Source: Euphorbia lathyris (lineage: Eukaryota > Streptophyta > Magnoliopsida > Malpighiales > Euphorbiaceae). Taken from it: a stretch of 64,000 bases of DNA. The stretch lies in contig NC_088916.1 in NCBI RefSeq assembly GCF_963576675.1, forward strand, positions 24,713,501-24,777,500, in the 5' to 3' direction. Every line of letters starts with the position of its first letter. The stretch's first letter is position 1. The translations under genes and the position numbers were made by a program. The notes beneath the pieces are model-generated. The model saw only the letters and a list, made by a program, of their open reading frames with translations. It did not search any database and had not been told where the DNA came from. Shown piece by piece: positions 33,861 to 45,762 of this stretch.

Positions 33861-34537
33861 ATAGTTGTTAAAGGAATGCCTCGGGCTCGCCTCACTCAAG
33901 GCTCAAGGTAGTGAGCCTTGATTGCAAAAGGCGAGGCCCTGTTTAAAAGGCTCTCACCTTGTGTGCCTCGCCTGGGCCTCGGAGCCTGAATCAGGGCGCT
34001 CCTCTGTGTTTTCACTAGGTTTTTTTTTTACTGTTTTGTGTAAAGCAAATGTTTGACTAATCTCAACCACTAATCTAATTTAAATAAGATTAATCTTAAC
34101 CCTTGATCTAAATAAGAATATCAAGACAAATAACTAAATATAGAAAGACTAGAGAGGGATTAAGCGCACTCATGAAAAGACGAGTCTCCTCCACTCCACT
34201 AAAACTGAAACTGAGACAGACACACGGAATGATATCAAGTGACAATGAATGGTTATTAGTTTAGTAGCACTAGTTAGGTACTTAGGCTAAGACATTAAGT
34301 ATATGTTAATGTCTCTATGAAGTATGAACATAACTTGGTGTTTTTGACATTTATGATTTAGTATTATGTATGTCTTTATGTGTTTTTGTGGTCATAAGAG
34401 TGTTTTTTTGGTTTATGCTTAACTAGTGAATGAATATATATTTTTTCTATTTTCTGCTCCTCATGTTCCTCAGGCACGCGCCTTGCGTTGCGCCTTGAGC
34501 GTAGGCTCCAGGAACACTTAGCGCCTTTAACAACTAT
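33861..34537. mobile_element. Mutator-like non-autonomous transposon (677 bp)
   Basis: Inverted ends are ATAGTTGTTAAAGG (left) and CCTTTAACAACTAT (right). The flanks ATCATTCACC (33851-33860) and ATCATTTACC (34538-34547) form a 10-bp target duplication with one mismatch, in the 9-11 bp range of Mutator-like elements. Both subterminal regions are full of short GCCT/AGGC palindromes (CTCGCC, GGCGAG, CAAGGCGC). No transposase. Fragments of the same family are at 30725-30805 and 32088-32215. Confidence 0.75.
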
Positions 34538-34547
34538 ATCATTTACC

Positions 34548-35551
34548 ATAATTATCTTTCCTGAAGTGACTACATTTTCAACTATTCGGTGTACTTCAAA
34601 AATCTCAGTTTGCACTTGAATTTTAGTTCAAAATGTAAGTAAGAATACTTGTTAAAGGAAAAGGTTAAAAAATAAAAAATAAAACTTGTCAAAACGTCGG
34701 AAAGTTCATTGAAACCATAGATCCGTAAATTTTCAAACTTATCTCCAAACAAGTTTTCCTTCATATCAAGAATCCAATATTTGCTCATTGACCAACCAAA
34801 GGAAATCTATATTTTTTATTAAAATCAATCCAAATCAGTTCAATTAAACCACGTCGAGGAAAAGCATTATTAGGTGAAACTTCAGCACCAAAAATGGCCA
34901 GTTGAACATCATATTAAATTACTATATAGTCTCACTGAACTGCGTTGAAAGACTAAGAAGAAAGAATGCCAAAAAGACACCAATCCCACTCTACTGGAAG
35001 ATTCAATACCAAGTAACCAATTCTCATATTAGGTAAAACGCATAAATGCAGATAAAACCTCAGTTACCTCATTACTAATGAAGATGACATTCTACTTAAC
35101 AAATTGACAGTAAATACCAACAAAACGAATAACAGTTTAGACATAAACATCATAAGTTGGGTTGCATATATAAGAAGTAGACCTAATACGTCTCTAGCTT
35201 CTCCAAAAAAGTCAACTGTCCCACTAAACTTTCAAAACATCCTATTTACCCCTAAACTTGCTTAAATTTAGGGACATAAATAGGGGATACCAGCAATTAG
35301 TAAGGAGGATAAAGGAGAAACATCCAATTTATAGTTAATTCAAAACAGAATGCAATCCACCATTAATTCAAATTAAGAACTGAGATTTTTGTTAATTCAA
35401 AGCATCCAATTTATTGTATTCTTGTTGCATAAATCAACCGATACATATACAAATTAAGAACTGAAATTAGTAAACTACACAGTTTAATTTGTCTAAGTAG
35501 AAAATGTAAATGCAAATTCCAGATAAAAAGAGAATAGTAGAAGACAGTTAC
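34548..35551 (-). other. Intronic spacer of the mTERF-type gene
   Basis: AT-rich, no recognised element. A phrase near 35205-35290 (CCACTAAACTTTCAAAA, CCCCTAAACTTG) resembles small foldback repeats but was not delimited. Confidence 0.4.
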
Positions 35552-35655
35552 TTGGAGCAGCAGTTGGGCAGTTAGGAAGAAAGAAATGTGGATTTCGGGA
35601 GACAGCCACAGCCGGTGTATGTGGCCACCAAGAACACCTTCTCAGAAGACAACTC
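35552..35655 (-). other. Proposed 5' non-coding exon of the mTERF-type gene
   Basis: On the minus strand this stretch ends CTGCTGCTCCAA|GTAACT, a good donor, and would join the exon at 29489. Read in the frame of the downstream ATG there is a TAA 31 nt before the exon end (TAA CTG CCC), so translation would start at the ATG in the next exon. Its right (transcription start) limit is a guess. The exon is inferred from splice signals only. Confidence 0.4.
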
Positions 35656-35687
35656 CGTCCTTACGTTCTAATGAAAAGCTACCTTAC

Positions 35688-35720
35688 TGTTGTTTGGCTA
35701 TAAAGATTGGCCTACCCCTT
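35688..35720 (-). promoter_or_regulatory. Candidate promoter of the mTERF-type gene
   Basis: The minus strand reads GGCCAATCTTTATAGCC, a CCAAT-box-like motif followed by a TATA-like CTTTATAG, about 40-60 nt upstream of the proposed exon. The transcript would have to start here, because a LINE occupies everything beyond 36027. Confidence 0.35.
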
Positions 35721-36056
35721 CGCTTGATTAGGATTCACCTTTGACCTTTTGACCCTTCCGGATAACCCACTGGATTTGGTTACTCAACGGGTTAATTCGA
35801 ATCAGATCCAAACTGATAGCTGGAGATTTCATCAAAATGCCGTAAGAAAAATAGAGGAAATTGTATATAGAATCAGTTTTGATTTTTATTTTTGGGTTAT
35901 ATAATTTTATTTTTTATTTTTTATTTTATCATTTTCAAATTTTTATTTCAAATATACAACTATTTTGTTGGGTTTTAAAAAAACAAAAAAATACAGTTTT
36001 TTATTTAATGTTAAAACCACTTTTAGTTTTTTTTTTTTTTTTGAAAGAGAAAATCA

Positions 36057-39000
36057 TTAATGATGAGAGTCATTACAGAAAATCAGAGCAGAAAGCGAAA
36101 CAAAACTCGGAACAACATCATAATAAAAAGGGCTAACATGTTGGGCGGCCGCTCTTGCCAAGACATGAGCTAAACCATTTGCTAGCCTTCGGATAAAACG
36201 GATAGAAAAGCCGTTGTGAGTTGATAATAAGAGCCGGATCTGACCAATAAGATCCCCGAATTCGGATACATCAGGAAGGTTTGAATTGATGGCATGAACA
36301 ACAACCTGTGAGTCAGTTTCAAAGATTACTGCACTTTCTCCTCTACCACAAATCCACTTCATCGCTTGGAGGATAGCCCATGCTTCACCTTCGCGGGAGT
36401 CCATCAAGCCGTCCGAAGTCCCAGTTCGAGCAGCCACAAAAGAACCATCGAGTCTTCGTAACACCGCGCTATTACCAGATTTTCCAATGATAGTGAAAGT
36501 GCTGTAATCGGTGCAGCAAGAGAGGGAATGAGGGGGCGGACGGTGCCATTTATTCGCACACAGGGCCGAACACGACTCGACACTTGAGAGATTCCGTCGA
36601 CTCTGTGCGGCCTGCCAATCCAGCAAAGTTCTTCGGCCTCCGTCAACCACAATCGCTGGCGGACTGGTGGTCTGCTTCCAAAATTTATCATTTCTCGCGC
36701 GCCAACAGCACCAAAGCAGGACCATAAAGAGTTGCACATTCCAAGGATTATTTGACCTGCAGAAATCAAAAAAATAGGATGCAAAGTTTGCAGCATCAGT
36801 AGCTTTCAGTTCCAAATTTCCATGAAGACCCGCCTCCTGCCATATCAGCTATGCTTTTGGGCACAACCAGAAAAGGTGCCAAGCGTCTTCAATGTCCAGG
36901 CCACACATCACACACTCGTCAGGTATGTCAATCCCTCGTCTCTTTAATTTGACCCTAGTTGGAATACAATCCCGAACCAGCTTCCAACAAAAGTAGCGCA
37001 CCTTATACGGTACAGCAGCAGACCATATCAGACGCCAATCCCCTTCGATTTGAAAACCCTGAGCAACCTCATCCTCTCTCATTGCGGTGTGATAGGCACT
37101 TTTAACTGTATAGAGACCAGACTTTGAGCCACCCCAAATTAATTCATCCTGACGCCCCTCCACTCTGACAGCAGTACAACAGATATCCGCAATGTCTAAC
37201 TCAGTAAAGAGTTCCTCAAGCAACTCGACATCCCAGTCATGTGAATTTGGAATGAATAAGTCACTAACCCTTAAATCTTCCAGACCATCCACCCTAGGGG
37301 AGGTGATCTTCTGGCTGTAATCATTTCTCAACCACTTATCATTCCACACATTGATCGATTGGCCATTTCCTATCTTCCATCTACTTCCTTTATTAAGCAA
37401 TAATTGAGAGCTCCAGATACTCCGCCAAATGAAGCTAGGACAATGTCCTAACCGGGCTTCGATAAACTCCCCATTTGGGTAATATTTGGCTTTGAAAACT
37501 TGACTGACAAGAGAATCTGGAGATGACTGAAGTCGCCACCCTTGTTTTCCCAATAAAGCTAAATTAAAAGCAGTGAAATCCCTGAATCCCAACCCTCCCT
37601 CATCCTTTGTAGTGCACAACTTATCCCAAACCATCCAGTTAATTCCACGAGAACCATCCTTCTTATTTCCCCACCAGAAGGAGTTTAACATCCGTTGGAG
37701 CTCCTCAGCCGTGGAGATAGGAAGCAAAAAGACACTCATATAATAAATGGGTATAGCCTGTCCCACAGCACGTATCAATGTTGCTCGACCTGCCTTAGAT
37801 AGAGGCTTATTTGACCAGCTCTGTATCTTTTTCCACAGTCTGTCCTTCAGCTGAGCAAATATGGCCCTCTTTTTCTTTCCAACCAAAGATGGTAAGCCCA
37901 GGTAACGACCAGTATCAAGGGGTTGACTAACACCCAGAATGCTGGAGACTCCCTCAGTGAGAAGAGGATCCACATTACTACTGCACATAATGCCGGATTT
38001 AGCAAAATTGAAAGCCTGGCCCGAAGCGACTTCATACACGGATAAGATACTCTTCATCTCCCTACTTTCCTCGAGATTTGCCCGAAAGAATATGAATGCA
38101 TCATCAGCAAATAATAAGTGAGAGATTGGGGGGGCCTTCTACACACACGAACCCCATGCAATTTTCCAGACCTCTCCGAGTGTGAAATCAGAGCTGATAA
38201 ACCTTCCACACACACTAGAAAGAGATATGGAGATAACGGGTCCCCCTGTCTAAGCCCCCGTTTCGGAGAAATGTGGCCCACCAATCTATCATTAACTTTT
38301 ACTGAGTATTTCACTATACTGACACAAAGCATGATGTATTTAATCCACCCAGGGTCAAAACCCAATTTACGGAGCATGGCAGCAAGGTAATCCCAATTCA
38401 CTCTATCATAGGCCTTACTAATATCAATCTTAAGGGCAACATCGCCATTTTTCCTATGCATGTTCCTTTTCATACTATGAATAACCTCAAAAGCAATAAG
38501 AATATTATCATGAATTGATCTTCCTTTGATAAAAGCAGATTGGTTTTCAGAGATAAGCCTAGGAAGAATCCTCTTGAGGCGATTAGCAAGCACTTTTGAG
38601 ATTATTTTATAGATTACATTACACAGGGCAATAGGCCGAAGGTCCTTCATAGAGCAAGGTTGTTCACATTTTGGGATCAACGTAATAATAGTATCATTTA
38701 AACCGGGAGGAAACATACCAGAATGAAGCCAGCTGCAACTTGCCTGAAAGATATCAGCTCCAAGTAGTGTCCAAAATCTCTGAAAGAAACCCGGATTAAA
38801 CCCGTCAGGCCCAGGGGCTTTGTCAGGGTACATCTCAAACAGGGCAGATTTGAATTCCTCGATCGTGAAATCCTTTAGCAGTTGTTCATTATCCTCCCTA
38901 GATACTTTGGTTGTAATCAGGTCAGTGACAGGAGCAAAATCCCCCGATCCGCCATCGAACAGGTTAGAGAAATAGTCCTGTGCAATCTGACAAAGTTCGT

Positions 39001-40150
39001 CAGGGTCAGATGTCCAGTTTCCGCTCCCATTTTGCAGTCTGTTGATTTTATTTCTCTTCTTTCTACCATTGGCGACAGCGTGGAAAAGCTTAGTATTAGA
39101 ATCACCGTCAGACAGCCATTCCACCTTCGCCCGCTGCCTCCAATGATCCTCCACTTTCAAAAGACTATCAATCACCTGCTGTCTAGCCACTTCATAATCC
39201 CTCGCGGCCTGCTCCGTAGAGAATTCACGGAGCTGCTCCATCCAAGCCAAACCAGCGCGAGTATCAGATTGTTCCGTTCGTAACAGCGCACGACCCCAAC
39301 GATCAAGATGGCCTGCCACATTTGATAGTCTATCAAGGATCCCTACATGTCTCATTTCTTCCCAACCCGCTTTGACAGTAGGATCCAAATCATTCTCACG
39401 GAGCCATTTGTTCTCAAACATGAAACGACGACTCGGTCGAAACCCCTGTAGAAGCTCAGTTTGAAGGACAATAGGATTATGGTCAGATAACGGGGCTATT
39501 GTGTTTAAAGATGATCCATTTGGAAATTTTTCTTGCCATGACAGGTTAACGAAAACTCTGTCAAGTTTCTCCTGAACTTCGTTTGGCTTTCCTCTATGAC
39601 GAATCCATGTGAACTGATAACCCATAAGGGGAAGAGCAATCAAGCCACATTCCCTAATTGTCTCTCTAAAGCCCATGTAACACCACTCAGGATGGTCATG
39701 TAACCCCTGCTTATCTTCCGGCGCCAGTAAATCATTAAAATCCCCAAGAATAGCCCATGGTAATTGGGATTGAGAGGCTAAAGACCGCAACAGCTCCCAA
39801 GATTCTCTCCTTCTATTCCGTTCCGGACAACCATAGAAACCAGTAACCCGCCAATTCCCATTCGATGGATCCACAACTTCCATATTAATATGATGATTCG
39901 AAAAAGACAGTAGCGAACAACAGCTAGAATCTTTCCAGAACACACAAATCCCTCCACTTCGACCAACACTATCCACATTGTAGCAACATTCAAATTTTAT
40001 TTTATTCTTCAAAAAATCAATCCTGGACTTGCACACAAGCGTTTCAAATAAAAAAATGACGTTAGGTCTGTGAACTCGAACCAGCTCACAGAAAACCGGA
40101 ACTGCCCTGGCACTTCCCAGTCCCCGACAGTTCCAACTCAGAATCTTCAT
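36057..40150 (-). pseudogene. LINE ORF2: endonuclease-reverse transcriptase-RNase H; one frameshift, one stop
   Basis: The start is ATG at 40150 (MKILSWNCRGLG). The apurinic-type endonuclease spans residues 1 to about 235, with LGDFND and the catalytic SDHNP. Reverse transcriptase follows: DKAPGPDGFNP, KIISKVLANRLK, FIKGRSIHDN, KIDISKAYDRVNWDY and RQGDPLSPYLF. The frame then slips in a seven-G run (38127-38133, plus strand), just before the catalytic box. One extra base (or two fewer) restores LLFADDAF and continues into the frame 38057-36849. That part ends in the zf-RVT region (ECVMCGLDIEDAWHLFWLCPK). A TAG (36849-36851, probably from CAG) interrupts it, and the same frame continues to 36057 with an RNase H domain (DGSFVAARTG, AEAWAI-like GEAWAILQAMKW, ETDSQVVV). 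The coding region is otherwise intact, so the element is young. Confidence 0.92.
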
Positions 40151-40276
40151 ATATCTAGGCAGACCCCTCCATTTGGGAATGCCAGTATTCCGTTTTTTGG
40201 ATCAGACTCCTCAATAAAACCCGTACTGTTATCATGTCCCTCAATCATTAGCTGATCTTCAAATCTTGTCGTCGAT
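40151..40276 (-). pseudogene. LINE ORF1 C-terminal remnant
   Basis: An open minus-strand stretch reads through FEDQLMIEGHDNSTGFIEES and stops with TGA just before the ATG of ORF2. Normal plant L1 ORF1 is over 1 kb with a CCHC knuckle; only the last ~40 codons are here. Upstream (40280-40400) there is leader-like sequence with an ATG (ACCATGGACT) but no gag-like domain, so most of ORF1 seems deleted. Confidence 0.5.
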
Positions 40277-40406
40277 GATGTGGGGATTCTATAGTTGATA
40301 GTCCATGGTGATCGGAGCAATCACAGCAACAGATCAGAGATACATAAAAAATAATAAACCCTAAAAACCTTCATAAGGAAGGGACGGCTCACACAGGATT
40401 ATATAT

Positions 40407-40900
40407 CACTACAAGAAAATTGCTCTATAACTAGAGTAAATCTCGTCGTTAATGATATAAATACCGTCGTTACTAACTTATAACGACCGTATATACCGTC
40501 GTGCACCCTCATTAAAACCTTTGAGGTTAAAAGTATTAACGAGGGTATATTGTGTCCCGTCGTTGAAAACAAACAACGACCGTACATAGCCCATTGTTGC
40601 TACTGAATAATTAGGACCGAAATGCGTGTCGTTATAAAGTAATTCTACTGTCGTTATTATAAAATTGTAACGAGAGAATAAACAGTCTTTAGTTTCATAA
40701 TTCACCGTCGTTATTATTAAATTTTAATGAGTAATTAAACAGTCGTTGTTTCCATAATTCACCTTCATTATTATAACATTTTAATAATAAAAATTGATCG
40801 TAATTTTCATATTCTACTGTCATTATTATGATATTTTAATAAGAGAATAGACAGTCGTTATTTCCATATGATATTGTCGTTAGAAATTATATTTACAACT
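40407..40900. mobile_element. Left end of a CACTA-type transposon with subterminal repeats
   Basis: It begins CACTACAAGAAAATTGC, the standard plant CACTA terminus. About ten GTCGTT/AACGAC motifs follow within 500 bases (CCGTCGTTA, ATAACGACCGTA). The 40644-40869 part is a tandem array. No matching right end (TTCTTGTAGTG) was found up to 46 kb, so the element is truncated or its right end has decayed. Confidence 0.6.
40644..40869. repeat. Four tandem copies of a ~57-bp unit
   Basis: Each unit begins T(C/T)(A/T)C(C/T)GTC(G/A)TTATTAT and ends ACAGTCGTT.TTTCCATA. Copies start near 40644, 40702, 40759 and 40813. The array lies in the CACTA subterminal region and carries its GTCGTT motifs. Confidence 0.7.
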
Positions 40901-43900
40901 AGATTCCAACCGATATTTCACAAATGTACGGACACTAAAAATTATCTAAATATATATAAAAAAAATTCAATAATTGGAATATATATATATATATATATAA
41001 TTCAATAAACTATAAACTAATTTGTCTTTTTAACAAAATTGAGAAGAAAAGTGCATAACTATGAATCCAAATATTTGTTCTTGTTTTTTTTAACATAAGA
41101 GGACAAAACAGCTTGTTCATACATAACATGATATATGATATAAAATAGAAGGCATAGTGGATCTCCATGACGTCTCCAAAGCTACTTCAACAAAAGTATT
41201 CCAAAAATTAGGACAAGGATATAAGAAGAAAAAGACTTCTATATGTACAAATTAATTAAAGATGAAAATTTTATAAGGATTAGTTTACACAACATTTTTG
41301 CTCACTAGGAAAAGGAAAGAAGATGGACTTCTCACATGAAATAACCTGTCGCCAAGATTACACACCAAAAATTAAGAAGAAAATCAAATCCAAGTACCAT
41401 AACCTTAGGCAGGCATAAGCATGATATAACGAAAAACAGTAGTGTTAAACCAATTAACCAACCAAGCACCTCTACTAGAACATTCTCAATGTAGAACACC
41501 ACTTCACAAAAGATAAAGAGGAATACAAGCAGAACAAGATTAAAACCAATGTAAATGATGTAAACAGTAGTTGAAACCATATATACTTTCACAAGATACT
41601 GAAATGGGGCTGACAAAACGAAAATATGTACGAGATTATTGGACTAGACAGTTACAGTCAGCCTATCAAAAAGAGGATTCTTGACTTTAGTGAAAATCAG
41701 AGAATTAAGAATTAAGAAAGAAAAAATAATAGCTAAATCTGATGTAAATTACTGAGTTTGGGACTTCAATTGGTTAATCTTGTTAGCATTTCACACAAGT
41801 AGAGAATGTAAGTTTGCACGGTGTAGAGAATGTGCATATAACACAAGTAACACATTTGTGAGATAGATGAAACAGCTAGATGTGCACGAGTCAAAGTTCA
41901 AATTCAGAGACATTGACCAAAAACTCCATATAAAAGAAGTAAAATATCAAATACTTCTAACAATTAGGATACCACATTCTTTTTTCAAGTTAATGCAGAT
42001 GTGATAAGGATGTGATAAGGACAGAAAATGCAGTGCAAGCAAATATGGAAATTGAATTTCAGATTAAACTTTACCACAAAAGTTTAAGCTCTGTTTCCTG
42101 CAGATTTCGTGGCTTCAATCAACAACCACTAAGTTTTGCCAGGCTGAATCCCAAAAAGAATCTGAATATCTTCCAAGCCATCAACTGTCTCTACCTGCAG
42201 TAACTCAACATATTATATCAAGCCACATAGTTTTAGAACATGTATGTGTCAAGTCCATCCTGCAGTATAATGAATGAAGTGTAGAATTATGTAGTTTTAA
42301 TTAGACTTTCACACCATAAGTAATAAGGTTGTCCACCATATTGTTCAGGTGGAAAAATGTTCCCACATATGACAATTTCAAAAGTTAACAACAGTTGGGA
42401 GTGGAACACATAAGAATCAGGAAATAAAAAAATCTAGAGCACATGACAAACCATATATAAATCTTCAATTAGCATCTATGAACTTACTTATTCACTGAGC
42501 TTTTCAATCTCAGCAGTATAGTAGTCATTGCATCCCTTTTATTTCATAAGTGATCCACGAATCCTGTTTATAGATAGACATGTCTTGGATACCGATTTCG
42601 ATTTCAGTAGTCCTAAATCCACACCTGAATCTCTATCATACCTGAATCCAAATTTAAAGTGACAAATCCATTCACAATGATATGCAATGTTAACACATAC
42701 CATAGAGAACTGCTCCAACTCCATTTTCATGTAACTTCATCAATGACTGAAAAGACAAGATATAAAACTATATCAGGCATAGCAAATGAAAAAAAAAAAT
42801 TCATTGTCTTGTTCACTTTAAATTATTATATGTGAAAACTCAATATTATGGGTTATTTCAATAAGAATATGGGCTGTTCTTAGGCCAGGAACTTATTTAG
42901 CAGCTTTCATTAGTCCAGCAAAAGCCCAAAGGATTTGATTTAGGATGCAGATCGATGTATATTTGAGGCTGCTTAAATAACAAAAGAACTTAAACAGAGT
43001 CACCACATCTGAAGTTAAACACAAGGATAACTCTAAATAACATACACACATGAGGTCAATATAGACTTCCTTTTCCCCTGTGATGCCAAAGTTCAAGGAA
43101 AATATATTTCATAATGTCAATCAATTTCCATTGTTTTCAATAGACTGAATCTAAGAAACATGAAATTATTGAAGAAATTAACGATGACAAACATGTTGGG
43201 ATGGCAACTATTTTATCTGTCCTCTGCTTTAGTGATTCTAATAAATTATCTACATCTGCTTCCTCTGATGCAGGAGCCTCTGCTAGGGGGAAAAAAGGAA
43301 CATATTAATGTATTATCAGACTAAAAGAGATAATTACAGAGCCTGAATAAGATCCTCCCAGCTATCTGAGTAGTAAGCTGTTGGGATCGATTATGCAAAA
43401 AAAAAAAAAAAAAAAATAAAGCCAATAGTTATTGAAAACCCCAAACTAAACCCTAAACCATTCAATAATAGCACAATTTGAAGTTGAACACCCTGAACCC
43501 TTAATTTTACTATCATACGTCAGCAAATCGAAAACTTCAACACATATAAATTAGTTTCTAAATTATCCATTTTCATTCTCAATAAAAAAACTAAACCAAA
43601 CAATCTCACCCTACGCCAGCGCTTTGACTCGTCATTGGTAGTTGTACACCTACCTCACTTCTCCCCAGCCTAGCTGATGTCGCCGTTCACTTGAGCCCTT
43701 GTCGTCCTACCAAGCTCCAGATGCAGAAAAACAATGGGAATTACAGAGAAAATGAACAGAGAGGAAGGTGAGAAAATGGCTATCTGATCGAAGAGGGGAA
43801 ATACGAGAGAAAGAGGAAGGAAAGAAAGAAAACGAGAACAGAAGAAAGAGAGGAAAGGAGAGAAGAGAAAATGAGCGTTTTTTTCTTCAAGTTGAGAGAG

Positions 43901-44262
43901 GCGAGTCTCTCAGGGAAACATAGATTGCGGATTGAGGGGTTGGTAAACAGAACTGCGGATATGGGGGCAGACAAAGGCAGTCCACGATTTGGATTGACGG
44001 GTTGGTAAACGGAACTACCGATTACAACGCAATAGACGATTAGGGTTGGGAAGGAATGATTGCGGGAAAATAAAAATTAAAGAATCTCACTTTCCTTTTC
44101 TTTTTTATTTCTCATAAAAAAAAACTAAAATAAAATTCGAAAACATTAGAATTTTTTTGGCGCCAACCATTCTCTATTTCTTTTAACAAAGCGCCAACAA
44201 TTCCAAAAATATAAAAGCTGCAAAAAATTAAAATGGTAATTAGTGCCAAAAACCTAAAATCT
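40901..44262. other. AT-rich region with small exon-like gene fragments
   Basis: No complete gene. Minus-strand pieces look like old coding exons: about 43279-43206 after a CTAGCAG acceptor (EADVDNLLESLKQRTDKIV), about 42945-42900 (QILWAFAGLMKAAK) and about 42755-42700 (LMKLHENGVGAVLYGM). Their families are not recognised. The hydrophobic frame 41332-41616 (minus) has no known motif. A near-repeat GGGTTGGTAAAC(A/G)GAACT occurs at 43937 and 43999. These may be gene fragments carried in a transposon. Confidence 0.3.
42129..42194 (-). pseudogene. Possible DnaJ C-terminal-domain exon fragment
   Basis: After an acceptor-like TACTGCAG the minus strand encodes VETVDGLEDIQILFGIQPGK followed by T and a TAG stop. 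VxTVDG...I..G.QPG is characteristic of the second DnaJ C-terminal domain (Hsp40 substrate-binding region). Only about 22 codons can be read. Confidence 0.3.
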
Positions 44263-44440
44263 TACTACAAGAGCAGTTAAATATAATAACGACCGTATTT
44301 TTTTATCGCTAATAAATAACATATCAATAACAAGAGTAAAATATGTCAATAACATCAAGTTTTATATACGGTCGTTAATAATATCATTTTTACCGACAGT
44401 GATTTTTTACCCTTGTAATTACGTATACAATCGTCTCTTA
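44263..44440. mobile_element. Second CACTA-like left end of the same family
   Basis: TACTACAAGAGCAGTTAAA, close to a CACTACAAGA terminus, is followed by ATAACGACCGTA and TATACGGTCGTTAATAA motifs like those at 40407-40900. The orientation is the same as at 40407, so the two are not the two ends of one element. Confidence 0.45.
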
Positions 44441-45762
44441 TTTTTATTATTAATTAATTAAAAAATTCGGTACAATTAGAACTAATATTCAATAAACTTT
44501 TTCTATGCTAGTCATTAATCCTAATTCCAATTGCCTTAACCCTTCTTTTCTTCTCTATTTCAGTCAAATGAAATGCAATCTTTCATTGCCAGCTTCAAAT
44601 TGATTTTAGTTTGCACAGTAGGACCACACAGCATAACTAAAAAAATCCATACAGTAAAACCAAACATCCAGAGACCCCATTTCTTAGAGTCCCATTAATT
44701 AGCTCCAAAATTGATTCGAATTACATGCAGAGTCAAGTATATTTGACGATTTTCTTTGCAAAGCCAAAATTGAGGCTGTTTTCTTCTTTCGCCCCCATGT
44801 GAATTCGGGATACTGTTCAAGCAATTGTCCAAACGTCTTTCCGGACAACAGCGGCTACCCAAACTCGACACCAGACAACCCACGACCAAACAAAACACAA
44901 AAACAACCACTCTCAATAGGCGGCGATGGATAGACGGCGGCGAACGACGGCCAACCAACTCGACACCAGACAAAAAACACGATCAAACAGATACCAGAAC
45001 CGACGGCGGCGAAGGAACAAAAAATGTTGGATAGTTGTAAATAATTGGTCTAATTATGACTAATATGTAATTTCTCCAAAAAATAAAAGGAATTCGACTA
45101 AACATCGAACTCGTTTATTTGTAAAAAAATATTATGTTTCAAAAAATATTGTGCAGAAAAATAAAATATTTTCTTGTTTAGCTAAAATATTTTTCAATAA
45201 TATTATATTATTTAACTTTTTTATTTTCAACTATACCCAAATGTGATTTCGACTTCCGTACCCGCCAAGCAAAGTTCAAAAAAATAGTTGATTAATGATG
45301 TTGAATGTATGCTAGGTTTATATGAGACAGATTTTTTTTAGTATAAGAGGATAAGATACATTACGAAGCTATAATTTTCACAATAACAAATCCTAAATTT
45401 CAATTAATATAACTCATCAATCAAAATAATAATGCATAAAACTCATATTAGTAAAACTCATATTGGAATTGAGAATTAACAAAAACAAAATAGATCTGAA
45501 TAAAGAGATAAATAAAGTGGGTTTGATGTCTTAACAATTGGAGGAAACAATCAGAATTAAAATAGATTAGAATTGCACCCATTGTTAGGAATAAATTTGC
45601 TATTTTATTCCAATTTTAGGGGCAAAATTGTACTAGTTGTTTAGACATTAAAAGCAAAATTGCACTTGGTTGTCAAAATTGAGGGTCTTTTTACACCTTA
45701 TCCAAAAAGAAATTAATAGTTAATAATTATTTAACACATATACAACAACAATATATAACGTG
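44441..45762. other. Spacer without recognised genes
   Basis: The frames 44695-44973 (minus) and 44825-45034 (plus) overlap on opposite strands in a locally GC-richer stretch (GGCGGCGATGG, GACGGCGGCGAAC). Neither has a known motif. A repeat ACTCGACACCAGACA occurs near 44860 and 44960. Confidence 0.4.

Larger units (their letters stand above)
36027..40400 (-). mobile_element. L1-type LINE, nearly complete ORF2, ORF1 mostly missing
   Basis: On the minus strand: a short ORF1 tail (40276-40151), ORF2 with endonuclease, reverse transcriptase, zinc-knuckle-like and RNase H regions (40150-36057), and a poly(A) tail (T-run at 36027-36042). This is the layout of plant L1 elements with an RNase H domain. 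The right (5') limit is near 40400, where a CACTA-type end starts at 40407. No target duplication was found; the left flank is GTTAAAACCACTTTTA. Confidence 0.9.

Noticed and set aside
41332..41616. Hydrophobic 94-codon minus-strand frame that could be a membrane protein
   Set aside because: AT-rich composition produces hydrophobic codons by chance. There are no splice partners, conserved motif or nearby promoter.
43780..43974. Minus-strand frame resembling a transit peptide
   Set aside because: A purine-rich plus-strand stretch (GAGAAAGAGG) yields a Ser/Leu/Phe-rich frame; it cannot be linked to a downstream exon.
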